Assembly: GCA_945883695.1 (NCBI GenBank)
Contig: CAMCYK010000016.1
Coordinates: forward strand, 1-48,488
DNA length: 48,488 nucleotides
Direction: 5' to 3'
Origin: Akkermansia muciniphila
GTDB lineage: Bacteria > Verrucomicrobiota > Verrucomicrobiia > Verrucomicrobiales > Akkermansiaceae
The position numbers were made by a program, and so were the translations under genes. Shown one piece after another: positions 1 through 9,143 of the stretch (positions within the stretch are counted from its first letter, which is position 1; each line of letters opens with the position of its first letter). The notes below the pieces were generated by a model that was not told the DNA's origin, did no database searches, and saw nothing but the letters and a program-made list of their open reading frames with translations.

Positions 1-112
1 TACCATCTACCATCTACCATCTACCATCTACCATCTACCATCTACCATCTACCATCTACCAACTACCATCTACCATCTACCATCTACCATCTACCATCTA
101 CCATCTACCATC
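1..112. repeat. Heptanucleotide tandem repeat (TACCATC)n
   Basis: Sixteen consecutive 7-bp units of TACCATC run from the window edge to about 112, so the array may continue to the left. Unit 9 (57-63) is the only variant (TACCAAC). The array ends 8 bp before the start codon of the aldo/keto reductase and therefore occupies the place of its promoter or leader. A degenerate form of the same heptad flanks the response regulator near 46.2-46.3 kb. Confidence 0.95.
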
Positions 113-120
113 TGCCTTCC

Positions 121-1137
121 ATGTACTCCGCCGACCCCACCCGCTACGACGCCCGCATGCCTTACCGCCGCTGCGGAGATTCCGGCCTGCTGCTCCCCGA
201 AATCTCCCTCGGCTGCTGGCATAACTTCGGCCACGTCGACGACCAGCACGAGGCCCGCGCGATCCTGCGCCGCGCCTTCGACCGCGGCGTGACCCATTTC
301 GACCTCGCCAACAACTACGGCCCGCCGGCCGGCAGCGCCGAGGAGAATGTCGGCCGCTACCTCGCGGAGGACTTCGCGGCCCACCGCGACGAGCTGGTCA
401 TCTCCTCCAAGGCCGGCCACGACATGTGGCAGGGACCCTACGGCGAATGGGGCTCGCGCAAGCACGTCCTCGCCTCGCTCGACCAGTCGCTCAAGCGCCT
501 GCGCCTCGACTACGTCGACATCTTCTATTCGCACCGCCCGGACAAGGACACCGCGCTGGAGGAAACCATGTCGGCCCTCGCCACCGCCGTGAACTCCGGC
601 CGCGCGCTCTACGTCGGCTTGTCGAAATATCCGCCGAAAATGCTCAAACGCGCGGTCAAGATCCTCAAGGAGATGGGCATCCGATGCCTGATCTACCAGC
701 CCCCCTACTCCATCCTCAACCGCTGGCCGGAAGCCGAGGGGATCCACGACTGGCTTGAGGAAAAAGGGATCGGCTCCGTCGTCTTCAGCCCGCTCGCCCA
801 GGGCATGCTGACCGGCAAGTATGTCGACGGCATTCCCGACGGCTCCCGCGCCGCCCGCGCCGAAGGCTTTCTCCAGGCCGCCCAGGTCGAAGCCCAGCTC
901 GTGAAGATCCGCGCCCTCCACCAGCTCGCCGGCGAACGCGGCCTCAGCCTCCAGCACCTCGCCCTGCGCTGGGTGCTCGACCAGAGCGCCGTCACCTCCG
1001 CGATCATCGGTGCGCGCACCGTCGCCCAGCTCGACGACTCGCTGGCAGCGTTGCAAACCCCGGCGCTCGACGAGGAGACGCGCGACATCATCGACGCGAT
1101 TTCCCCCGCGGTAAAAAAGGACGATGCGGAAGGCTGA
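121..1137 (+). CDS. gpr: Aldo/keto reductase, L-glyceraldehyde-3-phosphate reductase type
   Basis: A 338-residue cytosolic NADPH-dependent aldo/keto reductase. The sequence resembles E. coli YghZ/Gpr along its whole length, including the N-terminal RYDARMPYRRCG segment, which supports the ATG at 121 over the internal ATG at 157. The AKR tetrad is visible as D61, Y66 (in HFDLANNYGPP), K97 (SSKAGHDM) and H138 (FYSHR). The C-terminal SAIIGARTVAQL segment is the usual cofactor-phosphate binding region. Family members reduce glyceraldehyde 3-phosphate and toxic aldehydes such as methylglyoxal. The gene is convergent with the DUF218 gene, with a 2-bp gap. No Shine-Dalgarno is present because the heptad repeat occupies the leader. 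Function by family is firm; the physiological substrate is not shown. Confidence 0.9.
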   Translation: MYSADPTRYDARMPYRRCGDSGLLLPEISLGCWHNFGHVDDQHEARAILRRAFDRGVTHFDLANNYGPPAGSAEENVGRYLAEDFAAHRDELVISSKAGHDMWQGPYGEWGSRKHVLASLDQSLKRLRLDYVDIFYSHRPDKDTALEETMSALATAVNSGRALYVGLSKYPPKMLKRAVKILKEMGIRCLIYQPPYSILNRWPEAEGIHDWLEEKGIGSVVFSPLAQGMLTGKYVDGIPDGSRAARAEGFLQAAQVEAQLVKIRALHQLAGERGLSLQHLALRWVLDQSAVTSAIIGARTVAQLDDSLAALQTPALDEETRDIIDAISPAVKKDDAEG

Positions 1138-1139
1138 AC

Positions 1140-1751
1140 TCACTTCCCCGTCAACCAGTAGCCGTGCAGGAACACCACCTCGCGCGCCAGGAAGCCCGCC
1201 TTCGCGCCGAACGAGCGGTAAAGCGAGGTCGGGGTCGGCGAAGTCACCGCGTCGATTCCTGCGTCCGCCGCCATCGACGCCGCCCGCTTGAGGTGGGGCG
1301 GGTCGCTGACGATGACCGCGCTGTTCAGCCCCCGTTCCCCCATCACCCGCTTGGCCTCCCGCAGGTTCTGGGCGGTGGTGCGGGAAATGTCCTCGGTCAG
1401 GATGTCCGCGGCCGGGACGCCGGCGGCGATCGCGTGGGACCTTGCCACCGCGCTTTCCGACTTGTCGGCCGGGGTGACCCGCCCGCCGGTGAACAGGAGG
1501 TATTTCACGACACCGGCGCGATGCAGTTCCACCGCGTGGTTGATCCGCTCGGCGAAGACCGGCGACGGCTTGCTGCCGTAAGCCGCCGCGCCGAGCACGA
1601 TCGCGCAGTCCGACGGCCGCGCGTGGTCCTTGCCGCCGAACGCCGCGATCCACCCGGCGACGGCCGCCAGCCAGAGCGCGATCGCCAGAACGGCCATCCC
1701 GAACCCCCGCCGCAAGCGACGCCCCCTGCCTCGTTTCAGTTTTTCCGCCAC
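1140..1751 (-). CDS. DUF218 (YdcF/SanA/ElyC-like) membrane-anchored protein
   Basis: About 203 residues. I place the start at GTG 1751 because a GGAGGG stands 7 bp upstream; a longer reading frame back to 1862 would overlap the leader of the next gene and adds only low-complexity sequence. The N-terminus is basic and followed by one transmembrane helix (about residues 17-37), leaving the DUF218 domain probably in the periplasm. Family landmarks are DCAIVLGAA, VKYLLFTGG, a segment around SRTTAQNLREAKRVM, and VIVSDPPHLKRA. E. coli relatives (SanA, ElyC, YdcF) are linked to envelope integrity and peptidoglycan or enterobacterial-common-antigen metabolism, but their biochemistry is poorly defined. 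No substrate can be named here. Confidence 0.85.
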   Translation of the reverse strand: MAEKLKRGRGRRLRRGFGMAVLAIALWLAAVAGWIAAFGGKDHARPSDCAIVLGAAAYGSKPSPVFAERINHAVELHRAGVVKYLLFTGGRVTPADKSESAVARSHAIAAGVPAADILTEDISRTTAQNLREAKRVMGERGLNSAVIVSDPPHLKRAASMAADAGIDAVTSPTPTSLYRSFGAKAGFLAREVVFLHGYWLTGK

Positions 1752-1881
1752 AAGTCCGCCCTCCGGTAGTCGACTCCCGCCGGGTGGTCGACGAAAAACA
1801 TCCTCTTCCTTGGCACTTGAACCGAGCGAAGCGAGATGGAAGCACACGAATTCCGCTGACAAACTACTTCAAACTTTTCAC

Positions 1882-2829
1882 TTGGAACTTCAGCCTCGCC
1901 CCGTGCTCGCTTTTTCGACCTGCTGGAACAACTCCCGTCACCACGATGGCGAGGAGATGATCGACGAGATCGTGGACCTCGGGTTCTCGAACATCGAGCT
2001 GTCGCACGGGATGACGATCGCCAAGCTACCGGGGATCAAGAAGGCCTTCGCGTCGGGCAAGTTCACCTGCTCTGGCGTGCACAATTTCTTCCCCTCGCCG
2101 GTCGAGGTGATGATCGACGCGCCGGACGCCTACGAGTTCACCTCGCACCGTCCCTTCGACCGCCAGCGGGCGATGGAGATGACCTTCAAGACGTTGGAGA
2201 TCGCGGCGGATTTCCAGGCCGGCTACCTGGTGCTCCACATGGGATCGGTGCCGATGAACCACCGCAAGTGGACCCGGCGGTTGACCGCCATCGTCGAGGA
2301 AAACGGACGCAACGGCGCGGACTACGCGACCGAGAAGATCGCCTTCGTGAAGAAGCGCGAGAAGATCGCGCCGCTCTATTTCCAGCGGGCGGTCGATGCG
2401 CTCGGCCAGATCGCGGACAGGGCGGCGACGCTCGGGGTCAAGCTGGCCGTCGAGTCGCGCTCGCGCTTCGAGGACGTGCCGACCGAGCGCGAGATGATCC
2501 GCTTGCAGGAACAGTTCGCGGAACACCCGTGGGTCGGCTACTGGCACGACTTCGGCCATGTCCAGTTGAAGCACAACCTCGGGCTGCTCGACCACGTCGA
2601 GTGGCTGCGGCGCATTTCGCCGCACCTCATCGGCGGTCACGTCCACGACGTGCAGTGGCCGGCCCGGGACCATCGCACGCCCTACACCGGAACGCTCGAA
2701 TACCAGGAACTGCTGCCATTTTTCCCGGCCGGCTGCCCCTTGATCTGGGAACTCAGCCCAACCCGCAAAAGCGAGGAAATCCGGGAAGCGTTGAAGGTCT
2801 GGCAGCACCAGTTCCCGGAGCGGAGCTGA
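1882..2829 (+). CDS. Sugar phosphate isomerase/epimerase-like TIM-barrel protein
   Basis: About 315 residues from a TTG at 1882; a GTG at 1903 is an equal candidate, and no ribosome site decides between them. The open frame extends back to 1630, but that part is antisense to the DUF218 gene and unlike the family. The fold is the AP-endonuclease-2/xylose-isomerase-like TIM barrel. Probable divalent-metal ligands are E191 (AVESR), D223 and H226 (YWHDFGHVQ), H253/H255 (GGHVHD) and E290 (IWELSP). Such enzymes isomerise or epimerise sugars or their phosphates, but substrate cannot be read from sequence. It stands alone, tail-to-tail with the large secreted protein. Confidence 0.82.
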   Translation: MELQPRPVLAFSTCWNNSRHHDGEEMIDEIVDLGFSNIELSHGMTIAKLPGIKKAFASGKFTCSGVHNFFPSPVEVMIDAPDAYEFTSHRPFDRQRAMEMTFKTLEIAADFQAGYLVLHMGSVPMNHRKWTRRLTAIVEENGRNGADYATEKIAFVKKREKIAPLYFQRAVDALGQIADRAATLGVKLAVESRSRFEDVPTEREMIRLQEQFAEHPWVGYWHDFGHVQLKHNLGLLDHVEWLRRISPHLIGGHVHDVQWPARDHRTPYTGTLEYQELLPFFPAGCPLIWELSPTRKSEEIREALKVWQHQFPERS

Positions 2830-2839
2830 ACAATGGACG

Positions 2840-2871
2840 CGCGTACTGGACCGCGGACTTCAGTCCGCTCG
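2840..2871 (+). repeat. Dispersed REP-like palindromic element, copy 1
   Basis: A 32-bp sequence matching each arm of the 9144-9223 element with one mismatch. Its core GCGGACTTCAGTCCGC is a perfect 7-bp hairpin with a 2-nt loop. It sits between two convergent genes. A second, different hairpin-forming motif (CCGGCCTGAAGACCGG, near 2886-2901) follows at once, so the gap holds two unlike REP-type units side by side. Confidence 0.8.
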
Positions 2872-2944
2872 AAGCCCCCTGACTGCCGGCCTGAAGACCG
2901 GAGCTCCCGGCGGAGAGCCGCGAAGCGCTCAAGGTCGGGCAGCT

Positions 2945-5900
2945 CTACGGGGCGGCGGGCAACTCGAATTTCTCGAGCTCCTCGCTGCCGCTGTCGAACT
3001 CGTCCTTCCACACCATTTTCACCAGCCCGACCTTCGGCGCGTACCAGGCGGAATCGGTGACCCGGCCGACGACCCCGAACGACAGATAATCATACTCGCC
3101 GTCGATCCGGACGCAGTTCTCGAAAACGCCGGCCGGGACGGTGACGGTTTCGAGCCTGATGACTTTCGCGCGGACCTCGCCGATCTCGTGTGAGATCCCC
3201 TCTTCATCCTTCCGCTCGGACCGATGCTCGCCGCCGAACGCCAGGCCAGGCGCGAGTTTGGCCGGCAGAACGGGCATCATGCGACTGAAGGTCTTCACCG
3301 ACTCGCCCTGTTTCGAGCTCTGCAGGTGGTAACCCCCGTCGAGCAGGTGCTCTTCCTCGTGGACCTGAACCCCGTCTTCAGCGGGAAGCTTGGCGCTGAC
3401 CCGGCTGCGGATGACCGAGCCGCTTTTCACGGGCGTGACGGCGACCGTCTCGACGTCTTTCGTGTAGGGTCCCTCGGCGTAGGTCTCGGTCACCCGATAT
3501 CTCCAAGTTGTGCCAATTTGCGACTGGATCACATCTTGAAGCTGTGGAAATCCCGCGGGTATCGCAGGGTCGGCCGCCGGGGCCGGAGCCTCCGGCTCGG
3601 CCGGCCGCCGGTCCATCGAAAGCCGCAGGCGGAGCCCGTCGTCCTCGAAGTCGACGCCCGCGCGGACGCGGGAGAAGGCCCGGATGAGTTTGAGCGCCAC
3701 TTCATCGCCGCGCGGCTCGGCAGGATGGCCGAAGGCGACTGATTCCATGGTACCGGCCGCTTCGCTCCAGCGGTAGCCCTGGCCGCCGGGACAGTGGATG
3801 TCTTCGAGGAAATGACTCGCATGCAGGGCGACCGGATCCTTGCCCGGCATCAGGCGATGCCATTCGTTCAGGATCGGCAAGGCGGACCAGCTTTCGAGGC
3901 GCTGGCGATCCGCCAGGGTGGAGCCCAATGCTCCGCCGAGGCCCGCCAGTACGGACGGATCGGCCTCCGCGTGAACGTGCTTGCCGGTGGTCTCCATCTT
4001 CTCCGCCCGGTCGATCGCGCGCAGCAGGACCTTCTCGTCGAGCGCCAGCAGCAGCGAGTCCTTGAGTGCCGCGTAGTAGATGCCGCCTCGCATCGAAGGA
4101 TCCTCTTCGCCGCTACCGAGCACCGCGAGGTAGCTCTGGTCGCCGTGCTTGCGTCGCTCCCAATTCAAGAGGTCGGGCGCCGACTCGTCGATGTAGCCCC
4201 GCAGCGCGGCCAGGAAGAGTGCCAACCGGGCGCTGCTGCGGGAGGCGATGCGGACGCCGAGCGGCAGGCGCAGGAAGTTCGACTTCAGGATCTCCTCGGC
4301 CCCGCCGGCTTCCATCGCTTTCAGAAAGAAGCCGTCGTCGAGAAAGACCGATACCGAATCGCCCACCCACGCCAGCGGTTTGGCCTTGAGCGCGGGGATC
4401 ATGCTGAACGACCACTCGCCGAGCTCGCGGAAGTGTTGGCTCTCGGAATCGACCGCGAACGAAAAGAACAGGCGCGCTTCCGGATGGGCGGCCAGCGCGC
4501 CGCGCACCGGCGGGTTGGTGCCGGTGAGGTTCATCCACTCGCGGTAGTCGCTGTCGACCGTCAGCGGCAGGACCGAAAGGTCCATCTCGCGGCTGTCCTC
4601 ATTCAAACGCAGGCGGATCGCGATCGGATCGAAGGCCTGCGCCCAGCCGCTTTCGTAGCCGCCGCGCCAGCGTTCGTAGGCCGCCGCCTCGGCGGGCGTG
4701 GCGGTCTGGAGAGCGAGCTCGGAGGCCGGGGTCAGGAAGCCGAGAGTGTTGTAGGTTTCGCTGCGTACCGCGGGACCGCTGGAGTCGGTCTTTCCCAGCA
4801 GGCCGGCGAAGTCGTCGCCCGCCGGCTGGCCGTCGAGCTTGCGCGCGGTCAGCGCGCCCAAGGCCGCGGCGGCGCGGGTGCGGCGCGAGGCGGCGATGCG
4901 GACCTGCGGTCCCGCCCAGCGCCGGATGGTCGCGTCGGACAGGAACAAATAGGCGGTCTCCGCCTCGCCGAGCGGATAGCGCTGGCGGAAGAATTTGAAC
5001 TCGTCGAGCGACCCCAGCGCGGGCGTGCCCCCGCCCGCCACCGCGGCGATCCGCTCGAGTTGCCGCCGCGAATTGGCCACCACCACCGCGCCGTCGAACC
5101 TCGCGAGATAGGCCGAAAACACGCGGTCCGGCGTCTCGAATCCGCGATGACCCGGGGCCTCGACCGCCTTGGCCCCGCGCAGCTTCGCCTTCACCCCGAT
5201 CAGCGTCGCCAGGGTGTCGAGCAGCGCGTACGGGGACCGGGTCGCGAAGACCAGCGCGACATCGGTGCCGGAGGGAAAGAACGGATCGCCCCCGGTCACC
5301 GCCACGCCGTCCACCGGCAGCCGGGTGGCCAGCATTTCCGGCACGTCGAGACCCATCTGCGCCTGATAGCGGGACGACAGCTTGCGGTAGGGACTGCGGG
5401 CGTCGAAGGACTGCAGGACCGGCGCCCCTTCCTCGTCGATGAGTTTGATCAATTGGAACAAGGCGGCCATCGACGGCACGAACAGGGCGTGCTGGTCGTG
5501 CGGGACCAGCCGGGCCAGCGGGTCGGTCGCGACCTCGCCTGGCTTGAGCTTGCCGGTCCAGTCGATGGACCGGACGGTGACACCCTTCAGGCTGTCGATC
5601 GCCACCGCTTCGCCCTCGACTCCCTCGCCTAACAGCAAGTCGCGGCCGAGCGCGAGGTTCTCCGCCACCGCCCGGCTGCCGCTGACCAGGCGGAAGGTTT
5701 CGTCGAGGCTTTCCTCCGCCGGACGCGCCCGCACCTGGCCCGCGGCCATTCCATCGCCGGCCCGCTGACGAAACCACGCCGCCCCGGGCAGCGAGGCGCT
5801 GGCGAGCCGCAGGTAGTGGGCCTTGCGCACGGCAGCGAAGTCATCCTCGGTCGCCGGTTCCGACTTCGCGGGATCGAACTTGAAAGGGAACGGCGACAAG

Positions 5901-6235
5901 CGCGTGGCATCGGCCGTGCGAAGATAGACCACTCCTTCGACCGGCTTGTCATCCGGCAGGCGGAAGGCCACGCGGAGCGAGCCTTGCGCGGGGGAAAATT
6001 CGTTCACCTTCCCTTCCCCGGGCGGCGGGGCAAGATAGGCCATTCCCTCACCCGGAACCTTCACCGTGGGGAAAACCAGCGACGACTCCAGGTCGGCGGA
6101 CCACAGGTAAACTTGCTGCTGCAAGGCTTCACCGGCGTTCGCGCCGACCAGATCGCGGACCTCCACCACCCGCAGGGATTCGGCGGCCAACGGTGACAGC
6201 GCGACACAGCACGCGAGCAGAAGACTGAGATTCAT
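2945..6235 (-). CDS. Large secreted protein with C-terminal TapB/DUF3108-like domain
   Basis: 1096 residues from the ATG at 6235, chosen because it puts a typical signal peptide (MNLSLLLACCVALSPLAA) at the very start; the frame also has an ATG at 6259. The product should be periplasmic or outer-envelope. The body, with many DUF-like acidic and hydrophobic stretches, is not a family I recognise. The last 190 or so residues (from about YRVTETYAEG to WYAPKVGLVKMV) resemble small exported domains of the TapB/DUF3108 type, with the signature VTVPAGVFENCVRI. It is the last gene of the MoxR/DUF58/BatA run, starting 30 bp after batA, so it is probably a partner or substrate of that system. Function unknown. 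Confidence 0.75.
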   Translation of the reverse strand: MNLSLLLACCVALSPLAAESLRVVEVRDLVGANAGEALQQQVYLWSADLESSLVFPTVKVPGEGMAYLAPPPGEGKVNEFSPAQGSLRVAFRLPDDKPVEGVVYLRTADATRLSPFPFKFDPAKSEPATEDDFAAVRKAHYLRLASASLPGAAWFRQRAGDGMAAGQVRARPAEESLDETFRLVSGSRAVAENLALGRDLLLGEGVEGEAVAIDSLKGVTVRSIDWTGKLKPGEVATDPLARLVPHDQHALFVPSMAALFQLIKLIDEEGAPVLQSFDARSPYRKLSSRYQAQMGLDVPEMLATRLPVDGVAVTGGDPFFPSGTDVALVFATRSPYALLDTLATLIGVKAKLRGAKAVEAPGHRGFETPDRVFSAYLARFDGAVVVANSRRQLERIAAVAGGGTPALGSLDEFKFFRQRYPLGEAETAYLFLSDATIRRWAGPQVRIAASRRTRAAAALGALTARKLDGQPAGDDFAGLLGKTDSSGPAVRSETYNTLGFLTPASELALQTATPAEAAAYERWRGGYESGWAQAFDPIAIRLRLNEDSREMDLSVLPLTVDSDYREWMNLTGTNPPVRGALAAHPEARLFFSFAVDSESQHFRELGEWSFSMIPALKAKPLAWVGDSVSVFLDDGFFLKAMEAGGAEEILKSNFLRLPLGVRIASRSSARLALFLAALRGYIDESAPDLLNWERRKHGDQSYLAVLGSGEEDPSMRGGIYYAALKDSLLLALDEKVLLRAIDRAEKMETTGKHVHAEADPSVLAGLGGALGSTLADRQRLESWSALPILNEWHRLMPGKDPVALHASHFLEDIHCPGGQGYRWSEAAGTMESVAFGHPAEPRGDEVALKLIRAFSRVRAGVDFEDDGLRLRLSMDRRPAEPEAPAPAADPAIPAGFPQLQDVIQSQIGTTWRYRVTETYAEGPYTKDVETVAVTPVKSGSVIRSRVSAKLPAEDGVQVHEEEHLLDGGYHLQSSKQGESVKTFSRMMPVLPAKLAPGLAFGGEHRSERKDEEGISHEIGEVRAKVIRLETVTVPAGVFENCVRIDGEYDYLSFGVVGRVTDSAWYAPKVGLVKMVWKDEFDSGSEELEKFELPAAP

Positions 6236-6265
6236 GGCGGGATGAGGCAAGCGGAGCATACCCCG

Positions 6266-9094
6266 TCACTTCCGCGATGCCCAGACGGCATCTTGACCGA
6301 AGTCGACGCGCGTTTCCTCGCCGGCACGGCGGTTGCGCGAGACCCAGCGGGCGAGCAGGCTCTCCAAGAGAAACAGCACGAACGCCGCGACCGCCAGCAG
6401 CTTCCAGATCTCGCGGCCGAAGCCCTTGCCCTGCAGCACGCCGAGCAGGTCGCCGACCGACGACGGCTGGAGCAGGTCGACATGACCGCGGACCATCGCC
6501 AGGTCTTCTTCGGTGCGCGCTTCGAAGCGGCTTTCCGCGGGGTCCCGCAGCACCGCGACCGGCAGGGTTTGCCCCGTTTTCAAATCGAGCAGCGAGCGCA
6601 GGTCCTCGCCCGGCGTCACCTGATAGATCCCCGGCACCGCCGAGCCGTTGATCGCCAGTTCCCGGCCCTTGCGGACCGGCCGCAGCACCGCCTGACGCGG
6701 CAGCCCCAGCGGATCCATGACCTTCATCGGATCTCCGGCGACCTCGTTCTCCGGCCGGAAGGCGTGGCGGGGGATCAGCTGCCGGGTGCCGCCCGGCGGC
6801 GTCCAGTAGAGCCGCGCGCGGGCATCCCCACCCTCCTCGCGATACTTCGCCTCGAAATCCAGCGCTTTGCCGGCCTCCATGGCCAGCCTGCCCATCTCCT
6901 TGGTGCCATACTCCGCCCGCATCACCGGCGAATCCCCGATCTTGACCTCGATCACGTCGTCGACCTCCGCCGAAAACAAATATTCGCCGGTCGCCGGTGC
7001 CACCAGCTTGCCGCGCCACTCCACGGTGAAGCGGTCGCCGGGGAAGCGCTTGTCCGGCGCCTTCTCGCCCCAGCTGAAGTCGATGCCCGAATCGGTCCGC
7101 ACGACCGTCGGCGGACCTTTCCACTCGTTGTTCCTGAAATAGGATCCGGTCAAGCCGCCGCCCGAGCCGTGGAAGGCCACCGCCGGGCTCCAGGCGGACT
7201 CGACATTCAAGCCCGCGCCGTTGCCGGCGGTCCAGGCGACCAGTTCGTGCAGCAGCGGCACGAAGCTCCGCAGCGCGGGAAGGTTCCCCGAGCGTGCGTC
7301 GAAGGAACAGGTGGCGAGCAAACTACGACCGTTGCCGTAGTTCCGGGCCGCCAGGAAGGTCTCGCCGTTCCGGTAGGCGGCCGCCCGCACCGCGCCGTCC
7401 GCCGGCTCGCCGGTCTTGCGCCATTGCTTGACCAGGGCGCTGGCGAGGTCGGAGTTCCGGTCGTCCTTGAACAGCGCGACCGACTCGTGCAGGAAGGTCG
7501 ACGGTGCCGGCGGAACGCCTTCCGGATCGACCGCCATTTCACCCAGGGGCATCGGCAACAGCAGCCCGTCGCCGCCTTTCCAGTTGTTGAAAAACGCGGG
7601 ATCGGTCCGCGGCCCGGCGATCACCAGCAAGCCCGCGCCATCGGCCACCCGGGCCGCCAGGCGGCTGGCCAGCCGCTCCGGCAAGCGCGGCACGTCGGCC
7701 AGGATGATCACCGCGCGGCCCTCGAAATCCTCCTCCTTCAACTCCGGAGCCGGCACCACCTCGGGATCCATCAGATGATCCTTGCCGGCGACTTTGCCGT
7801 GACGCAGATCGGCCGAGGGTGCCAGGGCGAGCGCGGAGTAGCCCGCCGCGCGCTCGAAGAACGAGCCCGCCGGATTCCCGTCGACCAGCAGCACGGGCAA
7901 GCTGCCGCGCACCGTCACCACCCGCTCGGCCTTGTCGTCCGCCGCGAGATCGTCCTTCGCGTCCATCCGGGCGGCGATCACCTGCGGTCCCGCCTCGGCA
8001 AAGCGGTGGCGGAACTCGACGCTCTCCTTTTGCCCCGCAACCAGCAGCCCGACCGGCTTTTCGCCGACTTTCACGCCGCCGATCTCCAACGTCACCGGTC
8101 CCGGTGTCACCGCTTCGGTCCCGGTATTCTCGACGCCCACCCGCAGCGTCACCTCGCGATCGGTGCCGACCACCCGGCGCGACAACTCGATTCCGGAGAG
8201 CGAGACGTTCCGCAAGCTCGCCGGCACGCCGAAGTCGCGCAGCAGCAACTTCGGCTTCGCGGGCATCGCCTTCCACGCCTCCTCCAGGCCGTCCCACGCG
8301 TTCGGGTTGTCGAAGCGCCAGCCGCCGCGCTGGGCGTCGGTGAAGACCACGATCTCCTTCGGGGCGTTCGTCCCTTCGGCCAGCCCGAGCGTCGCGACGC
8401 CGAGCGCCTCGTGAGCGCGGAAGTTCCCGCCGACCGGCCGCAGGGCATCGAGCACGCCGAGGACATCGGCCCGATGGGTCAACGGCGATGCCGTCTTCGC
8501 CTCGGGTGCAGGGCCGCCGAGCACCACCAGGAACGCGGTGCCGCGCGGGGCTTCCTTGACCAGTTGCTTCGCCTCCTCGACCGCTTGCGCGAAGACCGTC
8601 TTGCCGTCGCGCGAAAGCTCCATCGAGGCCGAGGCGTCGATCACCAGCGCCACGTCGCGCCGGCCGCTGGCCTCGAAGCGCTTCAGGTTCAGGGTGCGCT
8701 CCAGGAAGATCAGGCCGGCCGCCGCGAGCAGCAGGGCGAGCGCCGACCCGCGGAGGATCCAGCGCATCTTGCCCGCCAGCACGAAGGAGCCGCCCAACAG
8801 CGCGATCCCGGCCAGCGCGGCCGGCAGCACGAACAGCCACGGCACGCTGGAGTCCGGCGGCACGAAGGGACGGGCCAGCGCCAGCGCGGCGAGGCCTAAC
8901 AGCAGGCAGCGCGCCGCCATGAGCAGCAGGTCCTCCCACTCCATCTTGCGCTTCCGCAGCGCCACCGTGTCGAACAGGAAACGCATCGCGCCCCAATCGA
9001 TCGGTTTCGCCGCTTGCCGGCGGACCAGGTGGATGATGACCGGGATCGCCACCCCCGCCAGCCCCGCGAGCAGCCATGGATTGAGAAAAAGCAT
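6266..9094 (-). CDS. BatA-type membrane protein with VWA and embedded PA14-like domain
   Basis: 942 residues. The N-terminus (FLNPWLLAGLAGVAIPVIIHL) is the BatA-type double-helix anchor, followed by two further hydrophobic segments near residues 60-120. A von Willebrand A domain begins around residue 145 with the metal-site motif DASASM. Residues of about 400-510 resemble a class-I glutamine-amidotransferase-like fold used in this family as a structural domain. Residues of about 645-775 look like a PA14 domain (LTGSYFRNNEW, EYLFSAEVDDVIEVKIGD, ARLYWTPPGG), a likely carbohydrate-binding module. A last transmembrane helix lies near residue 900. Bat proteins work with MoxR ATPases in envelope stress or aerotolerance, mechanism unclear. 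The PA14 insertion is unusual and suggests glycan contact. Confidence 0.85.
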   Translation of the reverse strand: MLFLNPWLLAGLAGVAIPVIIHLVRRQAAKPIDWGAMRFLFDTVALRKRKMEWEDLLLMAARCLLLGLAALALARPFVPPDSSVPWLFVLPAALAGIALLGGSFVLAGKMRWILRGSALALLLAAAGLIFLERTLNLKRFEASGRRDVALVIDASASMELSRDGKTVFAQAVEEAKQLVKEAPRGTAFLVVLGGPAPEAKTASPLTHRADVLGVLDALRPVGGNFRAHEALGVATLGLAEGTNAPKEIVVFTDAQRGGWRFDNPNAWDGLEEAWKAMPAKPKLLLRDFGVPASLRNVSLSGIELSRRVVGTDREVTLRVGVENTGTEAVTPGPVTLEIGGVKVGEKPVGLLVAGQKESVEFRHRFAEAGPQVIAARMDAKDDLAADDKAERVVTVRGSLPVLLVDGNPAGSFFERAAGYSALALAPSADLRHGKVAGKDHLMDPEVVPAPELKEEDFEGRAVIILADVPRLPERLASRLAARVADGAGLLVIAGPRTDPAFFNNWKGGDGLLLPMPLGEMAVDPEGVPPAPSTFLHESVALFKDDRNSDLASALVKQWRKTGEPADGAVRAAAYRNGETFLAARNYGNGRSLLATCSFDARSGNLPALRSFVPLLHELVAWTAGNGAGLNVESAWSPAVAFHGSGGGLTGSYFRNNEWKGPPTVVRTDSGIDFSWGEKAPDKRFPGDRFTVEWRGKLVAPATGEYLFSAEVDDVIEVKIGDSPVMRAEYGTKEMGRLAMEAGKALDFEAKYREEGGDARARLYWTPPGGTRQLIPRHAFRPENEVAGDPMKVMDPLGLPRQAVLRPVRKGRELAINGSAVPGIYQVTPGEDLRSLLDLKTGQTLPVAVLRDPAESRFEARTEEDLAMVRGHVDLLQPSSVGDLLGVLQGKGFGREIWKLLAVAAFVLFLLESLLARWVSRNRRAGEETRVDFGQDAVWASRK

Positions 9095-9143
9095 CGGAGT
9101 CAGGGTGCGGGTGGTTGAAACGGGACGTGTCGTGGAACAGGAG

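Noticed and set aside
1-112. CRISPR array
   Set aside because: Uninterrupted 7-bp units without spacers; a microsatellite.
1630-1881. N-terminal extension of the TIM-barrel gene
   Set aside because: Overlaps the DUF218 gene antisense and encodes proline/arginine-rich sequence unlike the family, which begins near PRPVLAFSTCWN.
3794-5632. Plus-strand open frame of 612 codons opposite the large secreted protein
   Set aside because: The minus-strand frame has a signal peptide, full-length continuity and a C-terminal domain; the plus frame has neither.
6242-8899. Plus-strand open frame of 885 codons opposite the BatA gene
   Set aside because: Arginine/histidine/glutamine-rich translation without domain or signal, fully antisense to a recognisable BatA/VWA protein.
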